A stretch of DNA of 59,283 nucleotides from Lachnospiraceae bacterium. GTDB taxonomy: Bacteria > Bacillota > Clostridia > Lachnospirales > Lachnospiraceae. Positions 1 through 8,696 of the stretch are shown here, piece after piece; position 1 is the stretch's first letter; each line of letters begins with the position of its first letter. The notes below the pieces were generated by a model, which worked only from the letters and a program-made list of their open reading frames with translations, was not told where the DNA came from and did no database searches. The stretch covers positions 1-59,283 of the forward strand of contig JAEEXY010000010.1 in the NCBI GenBank assembly GCA_016288005.1. The letters run 5' to 3'. A program made the translations under genes and the position numbers.

Positions 1-897
1 GGTCTTTCCGAAATCGCCGCAGCCCCATGTCCACTGCTTTTTACCGGGGCTGATATGGTGATCGGCCACATGCAGAAGTCCCGCGTCGCGTCCCTCGTCG
101 AAATTGCCGACGAAATCAAAATCGGAATGCGCCGCCATGTACGAGGTGGGGACCCTGATGTTCTTATAGCGCGAGATATCGACGCCCGCGGAATAATCCG
201 CCTTGTAATACTCTCCGGTCGCGATCGGGAAGGTCGAGACCGCTCTCTTTCCGTGATCCATTACCGCATTCACATCGGGCGGAAATACGGAAAACGTATC
301 GTCGTTGACCGTTACGGCGGGGTTAGCCCACCAGAGGAAGGTCTGCGGATATTCGGTCGGATTAAAGAGTCTTCCGCGGATCTCTATGTAAGCCTTGTCG
401 GGATACAGAGTGATTGACGCGTTGCCTTTGGTTCCGTTAATGCGGTCGGTCTCGCCGATGATCACGGTCGCCGAACCGTCCTCATTCTCCCTGATCGAAT
501 AATCGACAGGCATGAAGGTTGAAGGCCTGTGATGCTGCGGCCAGTTAAACTCGATACCGCCGCTGATCCACGGTCCCGTAAGACCCACGAGAGCAGGCTT
601 TATAACGCGGTTATAATATACAAAATCGTAGTTGTTCGTCTTGTCAAGCGCGCGCTGAATACGCCCGCCGAGCTCAGGCAGGATCATGACGTAAAGATAG
701 TCGTTTTCAAGAATGACCGCGTGATACTCCACGTCCTCCTTTTCTTCGCTTATCTTCTCGCATATCGGCATCGGGTAAACCTTTCCCGTCGAGCCCTGAT
801 ATGCCCTCTTTTCGATAAAAAGGGGATTCTTCTCGAGTTCCCCCGTGCGATATGTCGGGATCGAAACGATCTCCTCACGTACCGTAGCTCTGTTCAT
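1..897 (-). CDS. DUF5107 domain protein, N-terminal part (cut by window edge)
   Basis: The visible 299 residues start at an ATG preceded by GGAGGAG and run off the left edge without a stop. They carry the hallmark stretch of the DUF5107 family: LPELGGRI near residue 75, then NNYDFVYYN, and a glycine/tryptophan-rich segment ending in GGIEFNWPQHHRP. Family members are usually about 1000 residues with TPR repeats behind this module and occur in carbohydrate-use loci; the fold resembles galactose-mutarotase/glycosidase-type beta-sandwiches. No signal peptide is seen, so it is probably cytosolic. It lies 25 bases downstream of the GH35 gene and is probably the last gene visible of the mazG-esterase-GH35 operon. 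The link to galactoside metabolism is inference from this context; the reaction is unknown. Confidence 0.85.
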   Translation of the reverse strand, partial: MNRATVREEIVSIPTYRTGELEKNPLFIEKRAYQGSTGKVYPMPICEKISEEKEDVEYHAVILENDYLYVMILPELGGRIQRALDKTNNYDFVYYNRVIKPALVGLTGPWISGGIEFNWPQHHRPSTFMPVDYSIRENEDGSATVIIGETDRINGTKGNASITLYPDKAYIEIRGRLFNPTEYPQTFLWWANPAVTVNDDTFSVFPPDVNAVMDHGKRAVSTFPIATGEYYKADYSAGVDISRYKNIRVPTSYMAAHSDFDFVGNFDEGRDAGLLHVADHHISPGKKQWTWGCGDFGKT

Positions 898-922
898 AAC
901 TCTCCTCCATACGGCTTTTATA

Positions 923-3325
923 TCAGAATCGTATATTATACACCGGCACAAGTTCAATACTCACCGCTTCGCCCGTATTATCTTTTTCTTCTCCCGCTGT
1001 GCCCGGAGCGGCTTCAAACGTGATAACCGCGCCTTTTTTCTGCGGGCTGACGCGGAGCGTCCAGGGCTCATGAATTTTGTCCTTATACTCCTTAAGGCCG
1101 ACCTCCCAGACATCACCGTTCCAGAAATTGTCACTGATCATCCGGTCGCCCGCAAACAGCGCGGCAGTGTCGCCTGAATATCGTATCCGCAGGAGCATAT
1201 CTCCGACATTATCGAAGTCTCCGGCAAACACAGCCTCTCTGCCGCCGCCCATACCGGCACCCATATCTGCCTCTCCGGATAATCTGTCCGGCATATCGAT
1301 CAGGTACCTGGCGACCTCCGCGTTCGCCGCTGAAACCTTCTCAGCGTTTATATGAACGCGCACCTCTGTCGTGTCGACGCAGTACCGCCCGAAATCCCCT
1401 TCGCCCCCGGCTTTTACGGCCGTATCCGATCCCTCGAGCAGCTTCGCAGGATAAGTAAGTACCGAGTTCGATGCACTCGCGGTCTCCAGCCTTAATCCGC
1501 CCCTCTCGTCCTCCAGCACCACACCTTCGGTAAATATCAGACCGCCGTTTCTCAGCAGGTACATATTGTCGGCCATGCGGCGGCTGACGCAGATGATGTC
1601 GATCTCGCAGCCGGGTTTGTTTACCGTTTTTATACATACTTTATCCGCATCCGTTATCTGCCCCGACTTGCCCTGAGGCAGAGCTCTCCTGTTTCCGGTG
1701 CAGGATCTAACTTCAGTATCTTCGGAAACAAAATATCTGTCGCTTACTTTTACGCCGTCCTCAAAGCGCATGCTTCCGTCCATCCCGTCGGGCACCATGA
1801 ACACATAGGTTATCCGCCCGTTGACGACGGTGCGCAGTACGGGCTGCGCGTTCGCCTGTTTCATGAGTATCCCGTCCAGATCGAGATTGAACGGCAGGAT
1901 CGCGTTTTCCTCAGGCGCGATCGAAATATCATAATCGACAGTCTCACCGGCCGGAACGATATACACCTTTTCATGCTCTTTCGCCTTCATCCGGCAATGG
2001 TCCTGATAATTGTTTACGAACAGGAATCCGCTCTTTCCGTCGGTTCGCACCGCAAAACGCAGTGTATCCGCATCCCTCGGGGCGATCTCGGACGCGCCCG
2101 CAGGCAGCATGGTCACCATGGGGGCCAGTTTTTCCCCGAAAAAGCGCGTAAAGAAATGAATGCTCTTTAAGCGGCGGTACGACTCCCTTACCTGCCCGTA
2201 CTCTCCGACCGGGGCCTGAAAATCGTAGGAAAGCTTCGTAACCTGCGACTCGTTCATGTAAGTTCCGTGTTTTCCGATCGGATTGGTTCCGCCGTGGAAC
2301 ATGTAGTATCCGATAAAGTTGCAGCCCGATCCCAACTTGATATTGGCCAGCGCATCGACACTTTTAGCGGGAAATACGGCGCGGAAGGAATAACAGCTCA
2401 TCATGCCCGCGCCCATCTCGCAGCACGCGTAGGGGCGCTCCGAGGGTCTGTACGCCGGTCTGAAATCATCCGCGTACACGGCTCCGTCCCTGTGATAGTC
2501 CTCATAGACAAAAACCTCGGTCGCCGGATGCTCTCCGGTCTTAAAATAGAATATCCAGGGCCTGTACGCGTATCCGCCCCAGAGCGGCATAACGCGCGGC
2601 GAATAGGCCGCTCCGCCCCATGCGGTGCCCGTAAAGAACGCGGGCTTAATCCCCGCATTTAAGGCCAGCTCGCGCAGCTTCAGGATATAAGGCTCTCCGT
2701 CTTTTCCGGCATTGATCCACTCGTTCGAGCTGCCGACGGTCATTTCCCATTTTGCCGAGGAATGCATGTACTCGTTGTCGAGCTGGACCGCGATCACCGA
2801 CCCGCCGTCCTTATAGTACAGGCCGGCAGTATGTTTTCCGATCTCGTCGTAAAAGCGCCCGACGTACTTTAAAAAGCCCTCGTCCAGGCTCCTCACCTCG
2901 AAAGGCCTGCCGAACAGCCAGTCGGGCAGACCGCCGTTGCGCACTTCTCCGTGAGCGAACGGACCGATCCTCAATATGACATACAGCCCGTGCTTTGCGC
3001 ATAATCCGATAAAAGCCCTCAGATCGCGCCGCCCCGTAAAATCGAAGCGGCCTTCCTCTTCCTCGTGATGGTTCCAGAGCACATAGGTCGAAACGATATT
3101 GATCCCGCCCATGCGTAGCTTGATCAGTTCATCCTCCCAGCGTTCGGGAGCCATCCTGCTGTAATGAAATTCACCGGAAACCGCAAAATACGGCTTCCGG
3201 TCAGTCTCCATGTAATAATTGTTAAACGATATCTCTCCGCCTCCGGCCGAACGCCCCGTAAAATCCTCGCCGAGGTCATACAGCGGCTGCGGTTTAAAGT
3301 CTCTCAGATCGACAGAATAATCCAT
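923..3325 (-). CDS. Beta-galactosidase, glycoside hydrolase family 35
   Basis: An 800-residue GH35 enzyme expected to remove terminal beta-galactose from oligosaccharides. The N-terminal TIM barrel shows the family signatures: SGEFHYSRM near 50-58, a segment around TYVLWNHHEEEEGRFDF, and QLDNEY at 181-186, where Glu185 is the expected acid/base. Glu303 in CCEMGAGM is the expected nucleophile, followed by MFHGGTNPIG and the YDFQAPVGEYG segment. The C-terminal half is beta-rich, as in the family. No signal peptide is present, so it acts on imported substrates. It starts 51 bases after the esterase stop and ends 25 bases before the DUF5107 start, which suggests co-transcription. Substrate linkage cannot be read from sequence. 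Confidence 0.92.
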   Translation of the reverse strand: MDYSVDLRDFKPQPLYDLGEDFTGRSAGGGEISFNNYYMETDRKPYFAVSGEFHYSRMAPERWEDELIKLRMGGINIVSTYVLWNHHEEEEGRFDFTGRRDLRAFIGLCAKHGLYVILRIGPFAHGEVRNGGLPDWLFGRPFEVRSLDEGFLKYVGRFYDEIGKHTAGLYYKDGGSVIAVQLDNEYMHSSAKWEMTVGSSNEWINAGKDGEPYILKLRELALNAGIKPAFFTGTAWGGAAYSPRVMPLWGGYAYRPWIFYFKTGEHPATEVFVYEDYHRDGAVYADDFRPAYRPSERPYACCEMGAGMMSCYSFRAVFPAKSVDALANIKLGSGCNFIGYYMFHGGTNPIGKHGTYMNESQVTKLSYDFQAPVGEYGQVRESYRRLKSIHFFTRFFGEKLAPMVTMLPAGASEIAPRDADTLRFAVRTDGKSGFLFVNNYQDHCRMKAKEHEKVYIVPAGETVDYDISIAPEENAILPFNLDLDGILMKQANAQPVLRTVVNGRITYVFMVPDGMDGSMRFEDGVKVSDRYFVSEDTEVRSCTGNRRALPQGKSGQITDADKVCIKTVNKPGCEIDIICVSRRMADNMYLLRNGGLIFTEGVVLEDERGGLRLETASASNSVLTYPAKLLEGSDTAVKAGGEGDFGRYCVDTTEVRVHINAEKVSAANAEVARYLIDMPDRLSGEADMGAGMGGGREAVFAGDFDNVGDMLLRIRYSGDTAALFAGDRMISDNFWNGDVWEVGLKEYKDKIHEPWTLRVSPQKKGAVITFEAAPGTAGEEKDNTGEAVSIELVPVYNIRF

Positions 3326-3376
3326 ATAAAACTCCGTTGTTCAGTGCCTTTATAGTGTCCGGGCCGGAACGCGATA

Positions 3377-4177
3377 CTATCTCTCGAGCGCCCACTCAAG
3401 TCCTGCCGCCAGCTGCGCTCTCCAGAATACCATATCGTGCACGCCGGGGCCGGTAAAGAAGGTCACGGGATAGCCGATCGAATCGAGATATGCCTTGAAC
3501 TGCCTGTTTGCCTCGATCAGGAAATCCTCGGTTCCGCACGCCATGTAGAGCTCGGGCTTTTCCGCTCCCGTATCGATCAGGCGCTTTGCGAGGACCTCAG
3601 GATTGATATCGGTCTTGTCCGCCTTTTGCAGATCGCCTCCGAAGGTATGCTCATAATAGTCGTAATTGGCCATGAATTCGGGATCTTCGCGCTTCATGTT
3701 CTTAAGTCCGTTCACGATCAGCGCCGAAGAGAGCGCTATCGCCTTTGAAAATGTCCCGGGGAAAGAGAGCGCGGTATGTATCGTGCCGAAGCCTCCCATC
3801 GACAGGCCTCCGATCATGTTGTCCTCGCGCTTATCCGAAACGTTGAAGGTTTTATGCGTATACCCGACAAACTCGCGTCCCACATACTGCAGGTACCTGT
3901 AGCCGGTCTCGGGCCAGTCGAGATAAAAGCTGTTGTCGCCGTTGGGCATGAAGAAATTCACATTGAAGCGGTTCGCCAGATCCTGCAGCGGCGCGCCGTA
4001 GAGCCAGTCGGTATCGCACCCGCTGTAGCCGTGGAGCAGATATACATTCTTCGCGGGCCGCTTAAAATGCGGGTTTGTATCGACGCCCCACTGGCAGTCA
4101 TTCGAGAATACGGCGCAGAAATGCACCGGTCTTGCGAGCTCCTTCGAGAAAAACGTCATGCTGTTGATCACTGCCAT
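3377..4177 (-). CDS. Alpha/beta-hydrolase esterase (tributyrin esterase/FrmB type)
   Basis: A 266-residue serine esterase of the EstA/esterase D family. It opens with the typical NVYLLHGYSG oxyanion-hole region near 44-53. The nucleophile is Ser126 in GGLSMGG, the acid is probably the Asp of CGTEDF and the base the His of PGVHDMVFW near the C terminus, so the triad is complete. There is no signal peptide. Relatives hydrolyse short acyl esters, including acetylated or feruloylated sugars, and some act on S-formylglutathione; the neighbouring GH35 gene favours a sugar ester, which is inference. GGAGGT precedes the ATG. It begins 18 bases after mazG ends and is probably in the same transcript. 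Confidence 0.85.
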   Translation of the reverse strand: MAVINSMTFFSKELARPVHFCAVFSNDCQWGVDTNPHFKRPAKNVYLLHGYSGCDTDWLYGAPLQDLANRFNVNFFMPNGDNSFYLDWPETGYRYLQYVGREFVGYTHKTFNVSDKREDNMIGGLSMGGFGTIHTALSFPGTFSKAIALSSALIVNGLKNMKREDPEFMANYDYYEHTFGGDLQKADKTDINPEVLAKRLIDTGAEKPELYMACGTEDFLIEANRQFKAYLDSIGYPVTFFTGPGVHDMVFWRAQLAAGLEWALER

Positions 4178-4195
4178 AAAAAATACCTCCTTGAA

Positions 4196-4666
4196 TTAGA
4201 ATCCTTTTCTTTCTTTGGCTTTTTCTATCAGGGCAAAAGCCTCGTTCATCGCATCCTTAAGATACTCCGTCTCCCACTCTCTGCCCACTTTTTCCTGCTT
4301 TTTGATGTCCGCCCAGGCTTTGAGCAGCTCCTCTTCCGAAGCGAATTTCATGTCCCCGAATACGTGAGGGTGCCTGCGTATCATTTTCTCGCAAACGGTT
4401 TCTGCTACGTCCTCGAGCGTGAAAAGCCCTTCCTCCTCCGCGATGACCGCGTGGAACACAACCTGCAGGAGCAGGTCACCGAGCTCTTCCTTAAGGTTCG
4501 CGGGATCGCCTGTTTTCTCGAGGATATTGATCCCGCCGATCACCTCCGCGGCCTCCTCGATGCAGGTCGGCTTGAGGCTCGAATGGGTCTGGACCCGGTC
4601 CCATGAACAGCCGTCCTCACTCCTGAGCTTCACAACGATATCTTTTAATCTCTCTATTTCGGACAT
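4196..4666 (-). CDS. mazG: MazG-type nucleoside triphosphate pyrophosphohydrolase
   Basis: MazG enzymes hydrolyse (d)NTPs to NMP and pyrophosphate, cleaning non-canonical or damaged nucleotides. The metal-binding pattern is intact: EEAAEV near residue 38 and EELGDLL near 60, in an all-alpha protein of 156 residues. This is the short single-domain form; E. coli MazG is a tandem of about 260 residues. I place the start at the ATG at 4666, where GGAGGTG sits at correct spacing, rather than ten codons upstream. A good promoter lies just upstream and the esterase, GH35 and DUF5107 genes follow closely, an odd housekeeping-plus-sugar grouping. Confidence 0.9.
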   Translation of the reverse strand: MSEIERLKDIVVKLRSEDGCSWDRVQTHSSLKPTCIEEAAEVIGGINILEKTGDPANLKEELGDLLLQVVFHAVIAEEEGLFTLEDVAETVCEKMIRRHPHVFGDMKFASEEELLKAWADIKKQEKVGREWETEYLKDAMNEAFALIEKAKERKGF

Positions 4667-4699
4667 ACAAACACCTCCGCCGGACAGTCTTACCATTCA

Positions 4700-4728
4700 A
4701 GTATAATCCTCAAAGCCCTTCTTGTCGA
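4700..4728 (-). promoter_or_regulatory. Probable vegetative promoter of mazG-esterase-GH35 operon
   Basis: Minus-strand TCGACA, exactly 17 bases, then TATACT, about 35 bases before the mazG start. One mismatch to the -35 consensus and two to the -10. No other promoter of this quality is seen before GH35. Confidence 0.55.
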
Positions 4729-4745
4729 GAGAACGGTAAGCATAC

Positions 4746-4772
4746 AAAAAACGCCCGGGCAAAGCCCGGACG
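4746..4772 (-). terminator. Intrinsic terminator of the CE15-like gene
   Basis: A 9-bp GC-rich stem (4752-4760 with 4764-4772, TTT loop) followed on the minus strand by TTTTTTG. It sits 44 bases beyond the stop of the large esterase gene and before the mazG promoter, separating the two units. Confidence 0.8.
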
Positions 4773-4815
4773 CCTTTTGATCATATATGCAAAAATGGTT
4801 TCACTATACGTAATG

Positions 4816-7800
4816 TTATTTTACTCTCTTGAACTTCACGCCTTTGTCAAGACCCGACTTTTTAAGGAGTTCCACAACCTTTTTGTAGGTTTCCTTATCG
4901 CCTTTGATCTTGAATACAGCGCCCCCGGCAATGCCCTTGAACGCGTTCTTCGATACCGACTCGAGGCTTGCGCCGTAGATCACTATCTCAGAAAGCTTTG
5001 AATCACCCTTGAAGGTGTTCTTGCCGATCGCAGTGATGTTCTTGCCGATAACGACCTTTTCAAGCTCTTTATTGTTCTTGAAAGCGTTCTTCGTTATCGT
5101 TGTAACCGCATAAGTCTTGCCGTTTACGGTAACCGAAGCGGGAACCTTGACAGAGGAAGCACCGGTCTCCAGCGCGGTCAGCTTCAGGCTGCCGTCCTTG
5201 TTAACGGCATATGCTCTCTTTGTCTGTGTTCCGTCAGCCTTGTTCTGTTCGATCGTGATCGAGACATTGCCATCAGCATCGGTCTCTTCGGTTCTTACAT
5301 AAACATTGCCCGCCTTCGTGGTCTTGACGGTGCTGGTTGTTTCTGAGCCGTCCGCGTTCACGGTAGTGATTTCTTCGACCTTTGTACCGTTCTTCTTGGT
5401 ATGCTCTTCTTCCGTGGTAGAGCTCAGGACATTTCCGTCCTCATCCTTTGTTACGCTGACAGATGTTACCGAACCGTCAGCCTTTTCCGTTACCGTGGTC
5501 GTGGTCTCGGAACCGTCCTCGTTCGCAACGGTCTCTTCCTTTGTCTCAACGACTTCGTCAGCCGCAGCTGCAGGCTCTTTTTCGGTCTCCTCCGCCGCAG
5601 GCGCCTCTGTTGCGGGTATCACGGGATCGGGCGCGGATGTTGCAGGCTCCGGTGAAGGAGTTGCGGGATCGGGGGCAGGTGTGGCGGGTTCTTCCTTCGG
5701 GAAGGTGTAGTAATACCAGCCGTCCTTCGCGTCAGCGCCGCTGCCGCCGGTAATTGTATTGTAGCCGCCGTAATATACGTTGTAAGGCGTATCCGAGTTC
5801 GTGACTTTGAGCGCGAACGGATCGGTATTGAGGCGTGTCGCGGTCTCATCGTCCATCTCGGTGCCGAAGAAATAGCTGTTGAGGTACTTTGCGCTCCTCG
5901 TTCTCTGCTCGGGATCATTTCCGTGAGGGTCAGAAGGCTTGAGCGAACGGTAGTTAAACTTAACCAGATCGTCAGCGGTATAGCCGAGCGTATTGTATAC
6001 GCTCTTTGCGACCTCAGCGCTCAGCGCGTCGGCCTCGCAGCCGTCATTGTAATCGTTTGTGGTGTTTTCGATGATGATGGCGCGGGGTGCGAGCGTCGCG
6101 ATCAGATCGGTCTGATCGTAAGGCAGTCTGTTGCCGAATCCGTATGCGCCGTCCTCATAGCCGTAGAAATCGAAGGGCTTGAGGAAATGGCGGAAAAGCT
6201 CGGTCTCACGCACGCGGTTGTGCCTGATGCTGTTTGCCATCATCTCTGTGCCCGATGCGGTCTGAGCGTTGGGTACATTGGCGTCTTGCGACGCAAAAGG
6301 AGTTCCGGTGAAATCATACCGGTGTCCGGTATAAACGAGTCTCCAGGCCGAAGCGCCGGATGCACCCGATGCGCCCGGTATGCACACATCTATTCTGTCG
6401 TCGAATACTCCAGCAACAAAAGCATATTTGCCGTTTATCGAGAAACCGGTTACGGCAAGCTTTTCAGGGTCGAGAGACGCCATGGCCTTGACCGCGGTCT
6501 CATCAGTGCTAGCCTTTAATGCCTCGAGAGCATCGATAACACGTGTTGCAGCCCATGCTGCCGCCATCTCGTTGCTGACCTCACCGAGTGCCTCAACACC
6601 GTTTCTGTGATAAGGATACAGCTCGTAGAACGCACCGGTTCTGTTGCCCCATGCGTATTCGTTGGTTCTGGTGTCGTTAACTACCGAAGGGAGCGCAGCA
6701 ACCGCGATTCCCTGTTCGAGATAAGCGGAGATCGAACCGTCGTAGCTGAGCAGGATCGGTATCTCTCTGTCTGCGTTTCCCGAAGCGGCCAGCTGCTCCG
6801 CAGTGGGGTATGTAATATCAAAGTTGATGTCCTTCGTTACGGAGCCTACAGTAAGCTGCATCTTTACGGTTGCAGCGGTGGAAGTATAGGTTCCGTCTTC
6901 AACATATTTCTGCTTCGAATTGGACCATCTGTACTTTGTTTCTCCGGCCTCATGATACTCAACGGAATAGTCCGCAGCATCGGGAGCACCGGGCTTGTAG
7001 CCGTACTCATAGAACTGTGCGAGATCGAGGATCTCCGCGCGTCTGGCTTCCCAGTCCTCCGCATTTTTCACGAGCCTGTCGGTGCCAAAGAACTTATAGG
7101 GGTTCGGAAGTGTAGTTACCGAAGGCAGCTCCGCGGGATCGGGGTACTTAGTATTACCCCAGCGCAGTCCGTAGAAGGCCGCTTCAAGTTCAGCCGCCAG
7201 CGCGTCTGCCTGTGCTTTTCCGATCGCGTCCAGATTGGCAGCCTTGGCCTTTGTCACAGCCGCGTCAAGTACCGCCTGACTATCCGCAGTATATACGCCC
7301 TTTGCGAATGATGCCGAATCGATATAGCGCAGCAGAGTCGATATTCTCCATGTGCTCTTTGCGAAAGCATCGGTGCCGTTCCAGCCTGTGAGCGCTACAT
7401 TCCCCCAGTCCACCGAGTTAGTATGCTCATGGTCGATCTTGGTATAAACCGCATCCTGGGAATGGCTCCAGAAAATATCTCCGAGCTTAATTCTCTCGTA
7501 TACCGGCTCCTGCACCGTGATCGCACTGCCCGTTGCGGGAGCCGAGATCGCCGGACCCGAAGCCGGCTCAGGCGCGGGAACGTCTTTATAACCTGTAATC
7601 ACATTCTGGTAATCGTTGATCTTTACTTCCACACCGAAGGTAAGGCCGTTACCGGCATTTGTGCTGTCAACGTTTTCTATCTGCAGGCCCACTTCGACCG
7701 TATAACCGATCTCTTTGCCTTCTCCGTCTATGATCGGAGTTGTCGCATAACCCTTGATCCTGTCCATGTATTCGGGATGCTCGGGATCTCCCAATGGCGA

Positions 7801-8412
7801 GCCCAGAGACGGGATATTGCTGCTGTGATAGTAATAGAGATGTCCGTCTGCACCGATCGTAACTGCGCCCTGGGTATCGGTCTCATATACGACCTTAGCG
7901 TTATGCAGATCGAATCCGAGCTCGATACTGTCGCCCGGGTCTTCGGTCGTTGTCACAGGCCAGAACCCCCACAGCAGTTCAGTCTTTGTTACTCCTGCCA
8001 CCGCAGGATTACCCGATTCTCCGCCTGTTCCCGCAGTCCTGATAACATCCGCATCATATACATCGATGCCGAGATAAAGCACCGGACCGTCCCATACGGC
8101 ACGGATCTCTCCCCGTGTCTCTTTGCCGCTCTCATATGCGTACTGTGCGGATGCCGCCTTGACATTGCTTATCGAGGATACCGGTGCCGAAGCATATGCA
8201 GCCTCGTCCAGCCTTCCGTCGATCACCATGCTCTCAGATGTGAATACCGCGTTCAGATCCTTCTGCGGATACGCAGCGGGATCGTAAGCCCCTTGGTATT
8301 TGATGATGTGACTGTTGTTTTCCGCCGCTTTTGCTTTTTGCCCCTCAAACGCAGGTAAAGCCATGATGAAAGCGAGCAGGAACGCTATAACCCTGTATGT
8401 ATTTCTCCTCAT
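4816..8412 (-). CDS. Secreted multidomain glucuronoyl-esterase-like (CE15) protein with BspA-type tail
   Basis: A 1198-residue exported protein. Residues 1-30 are a signal peptide ending KAKAA. Residues about 50-275 resemble a CBM9/DOMON-type carbohydrate-binding module. Residues about 435-850 are CE15-like: Ser658 in the VTGFSINGK elbow, FDDRID, then RLPYDQTDLIATLAPR at 762-777, IEN and SDPHG with His830. CE15 enzymes cut the ester between lignin alcohols and glucuronoyl groups on xylan. The Arg of the usual GCSRxGK motif is Ile here and the usual Glu after the Ser is Ala681, so the active site is atypical. A Pro/Thr-rich linker (907-935), a Thr/Glu-rich repeat region and a BspA-type leucine-rich segment (about 1085-1165) complete it, suggesting surface retention. 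It has its own terminator. Confidence 0.85.
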   Translation of the reverse strand: MRRNTYRVIAFLLAFIMALPAFEGQKAKAAENNSHIIKYQGAYDPAAYPQKDLNAVFTSESMVIDGRLDEAAYASAPVSSISNVKAASAQYAYESGKETRGEIRAVWDGPVLYLGIDVYDADVIRTAGTGGESGNPAVAGVTKTELLWGFWPVTTTEDPGDSIELGFDLHNAKVVYETDTQGAVTIGADGHLYYYHSSNIPSLGSPLGDPEHPEYMDRIKGYATTPIIDGEGKEIGYTVEVGLQIENVDSTNAGNGLTFGVEVKINDYQNVITGYKDVPAPEPASGPAISAPATGSAITVQEPVYERIKLGDIFWSHSQDAVYTKIDHEHTNSVDWGNVALTGWNGTDAFAKSTWRISTLLRYIDSASFAKGVYTADSQAVLDAAVTKAKAANLDAIGKAQADALAAELEAAFYGLRWGNTKYPDPAELPSVTTLPNPYKFFGTDRLVKNAEDWEARRAEILDLAQFYEYGYKPGAPDAADYSVEYHEAGETKYRWSNSKQKYVEDGTYTSTAATVKMQLTVGSVTKDINFDITYPTAEQLAASGNADREIPILLSYDGSISAYLEQGIAVAALPSVVNDTRTNEYAWGNRTGAFYELYPYHRNGVEALGEVSNEMAAAWAATRVIDALEALKASTDETAVKAMASLDPEKLAVTGFSINGKYAFVAGVFDDRIDVCIPGASGASGASAWRLVYTGHRYDFTGTPFASQDANVPNAQTASGTEMMANSIRHNRVRETELFRHFLKPFDFYGYEDGAYGFGNRLPYDQTDLIATLAPRAIIIENTTNDYNDGCEADALSAEVAKSVYNTLGYTADDLVKFNYRSLKPSDPHGNDPEQRTRSAKYLNSYFFGTEMDDETATRLNTDPFALKVTNSDTPYNVYYGGYNTITGGSGADAKDGWYYYTFPKEEPATPAPDPATPSPEPATSAPDPVIPATEAPAAEETEKEPAAAADEVVETKEETVANEDGSETTTTVTEKADGSVTSVSVTKDEDGNVLSSTTEEEHTKKNGTKVEEITTVNADGSETTSTVKTTKAGNVYVRTEETDADGNVSITIEQNKADGTQTKRAYAVNKDGSLKLTALETGASSVKVPASVTVNGKTYAVTTITKNAFKNNKELEKVVIGKNITAIGKNTFKGDSKLSEIVIYGASLESVSKNAFKGIAGGAVFKIKGDKETYKKVVELLKKSGLDKGVKFKRVK

Positions 8413-8549
8413 ACCTGTCCTCCATTTTTTACTTAATTGCGGACACGCTCCGCTGAACCGGACAAGAAATCAGTATCTTCCCCGATGTCTATGCGGCATA
8501 TGTCTTTGTCGGTCCCGGACCCCCAAAAGATCCGGTCAAAAAATGAAGC

Positions 8550-8596
8550 AGTGTACACTTTTTCCCATATGGTTATCTTCGTACCTTGAAGATAAC
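8550..8596. promoter_or_regulatory. Two symmetric elements upstream of the CE15-like gene
   Basis: The 284-base gap between the AraC gene and the CE15-like gene contains a perfect 10-bp palindrome AGTGTACACT (8550-8559) and a 9-bp inverted repeat GTTATCTTC/GAAGATAAC (8572-8580 with 8588-8596). The second lacks a T-run and is more like an operator than a terminator. I could not find a convincing -35/-10 pair here, so the promoter may need an activator; the neighbouring AraC protein is a natural candidate, by inference. Confidence 0.35.
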
Positions 8597-8600
8597 ATCA

Positions 8601-8629
8601 TAAAAAATCACGGTCAATAAGACCGTGAT
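8601..8629 (-). terminator. Intrinsic terminator of the AraC-family gene
   Basis: A perfect 9-bp stem (8607-8615 with 8621-8629) followed on the minus strand by TTTTTTA. It lies 68 bases beyond the AraC stop, so the CE15-like gene downstream needs its own promoter. Confidence 0.85.
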
Positions 8630-8696
8630 AAGTCCATAAATATTCAGTTAAAAGCAGTTTTCGGACGGCAAAAAATCTGTAGTCTGCCATCCTTAG

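Noticed and set aside
8315..8620. A plus-strand frame of 101 codons covering the gap between the AraC and CE15-like genes
   Set aside because: It overlaps the signal-peptide end of the CE15-like gene on the other strand and has no Shine-Dalgarno sequence or recognisable protein features.
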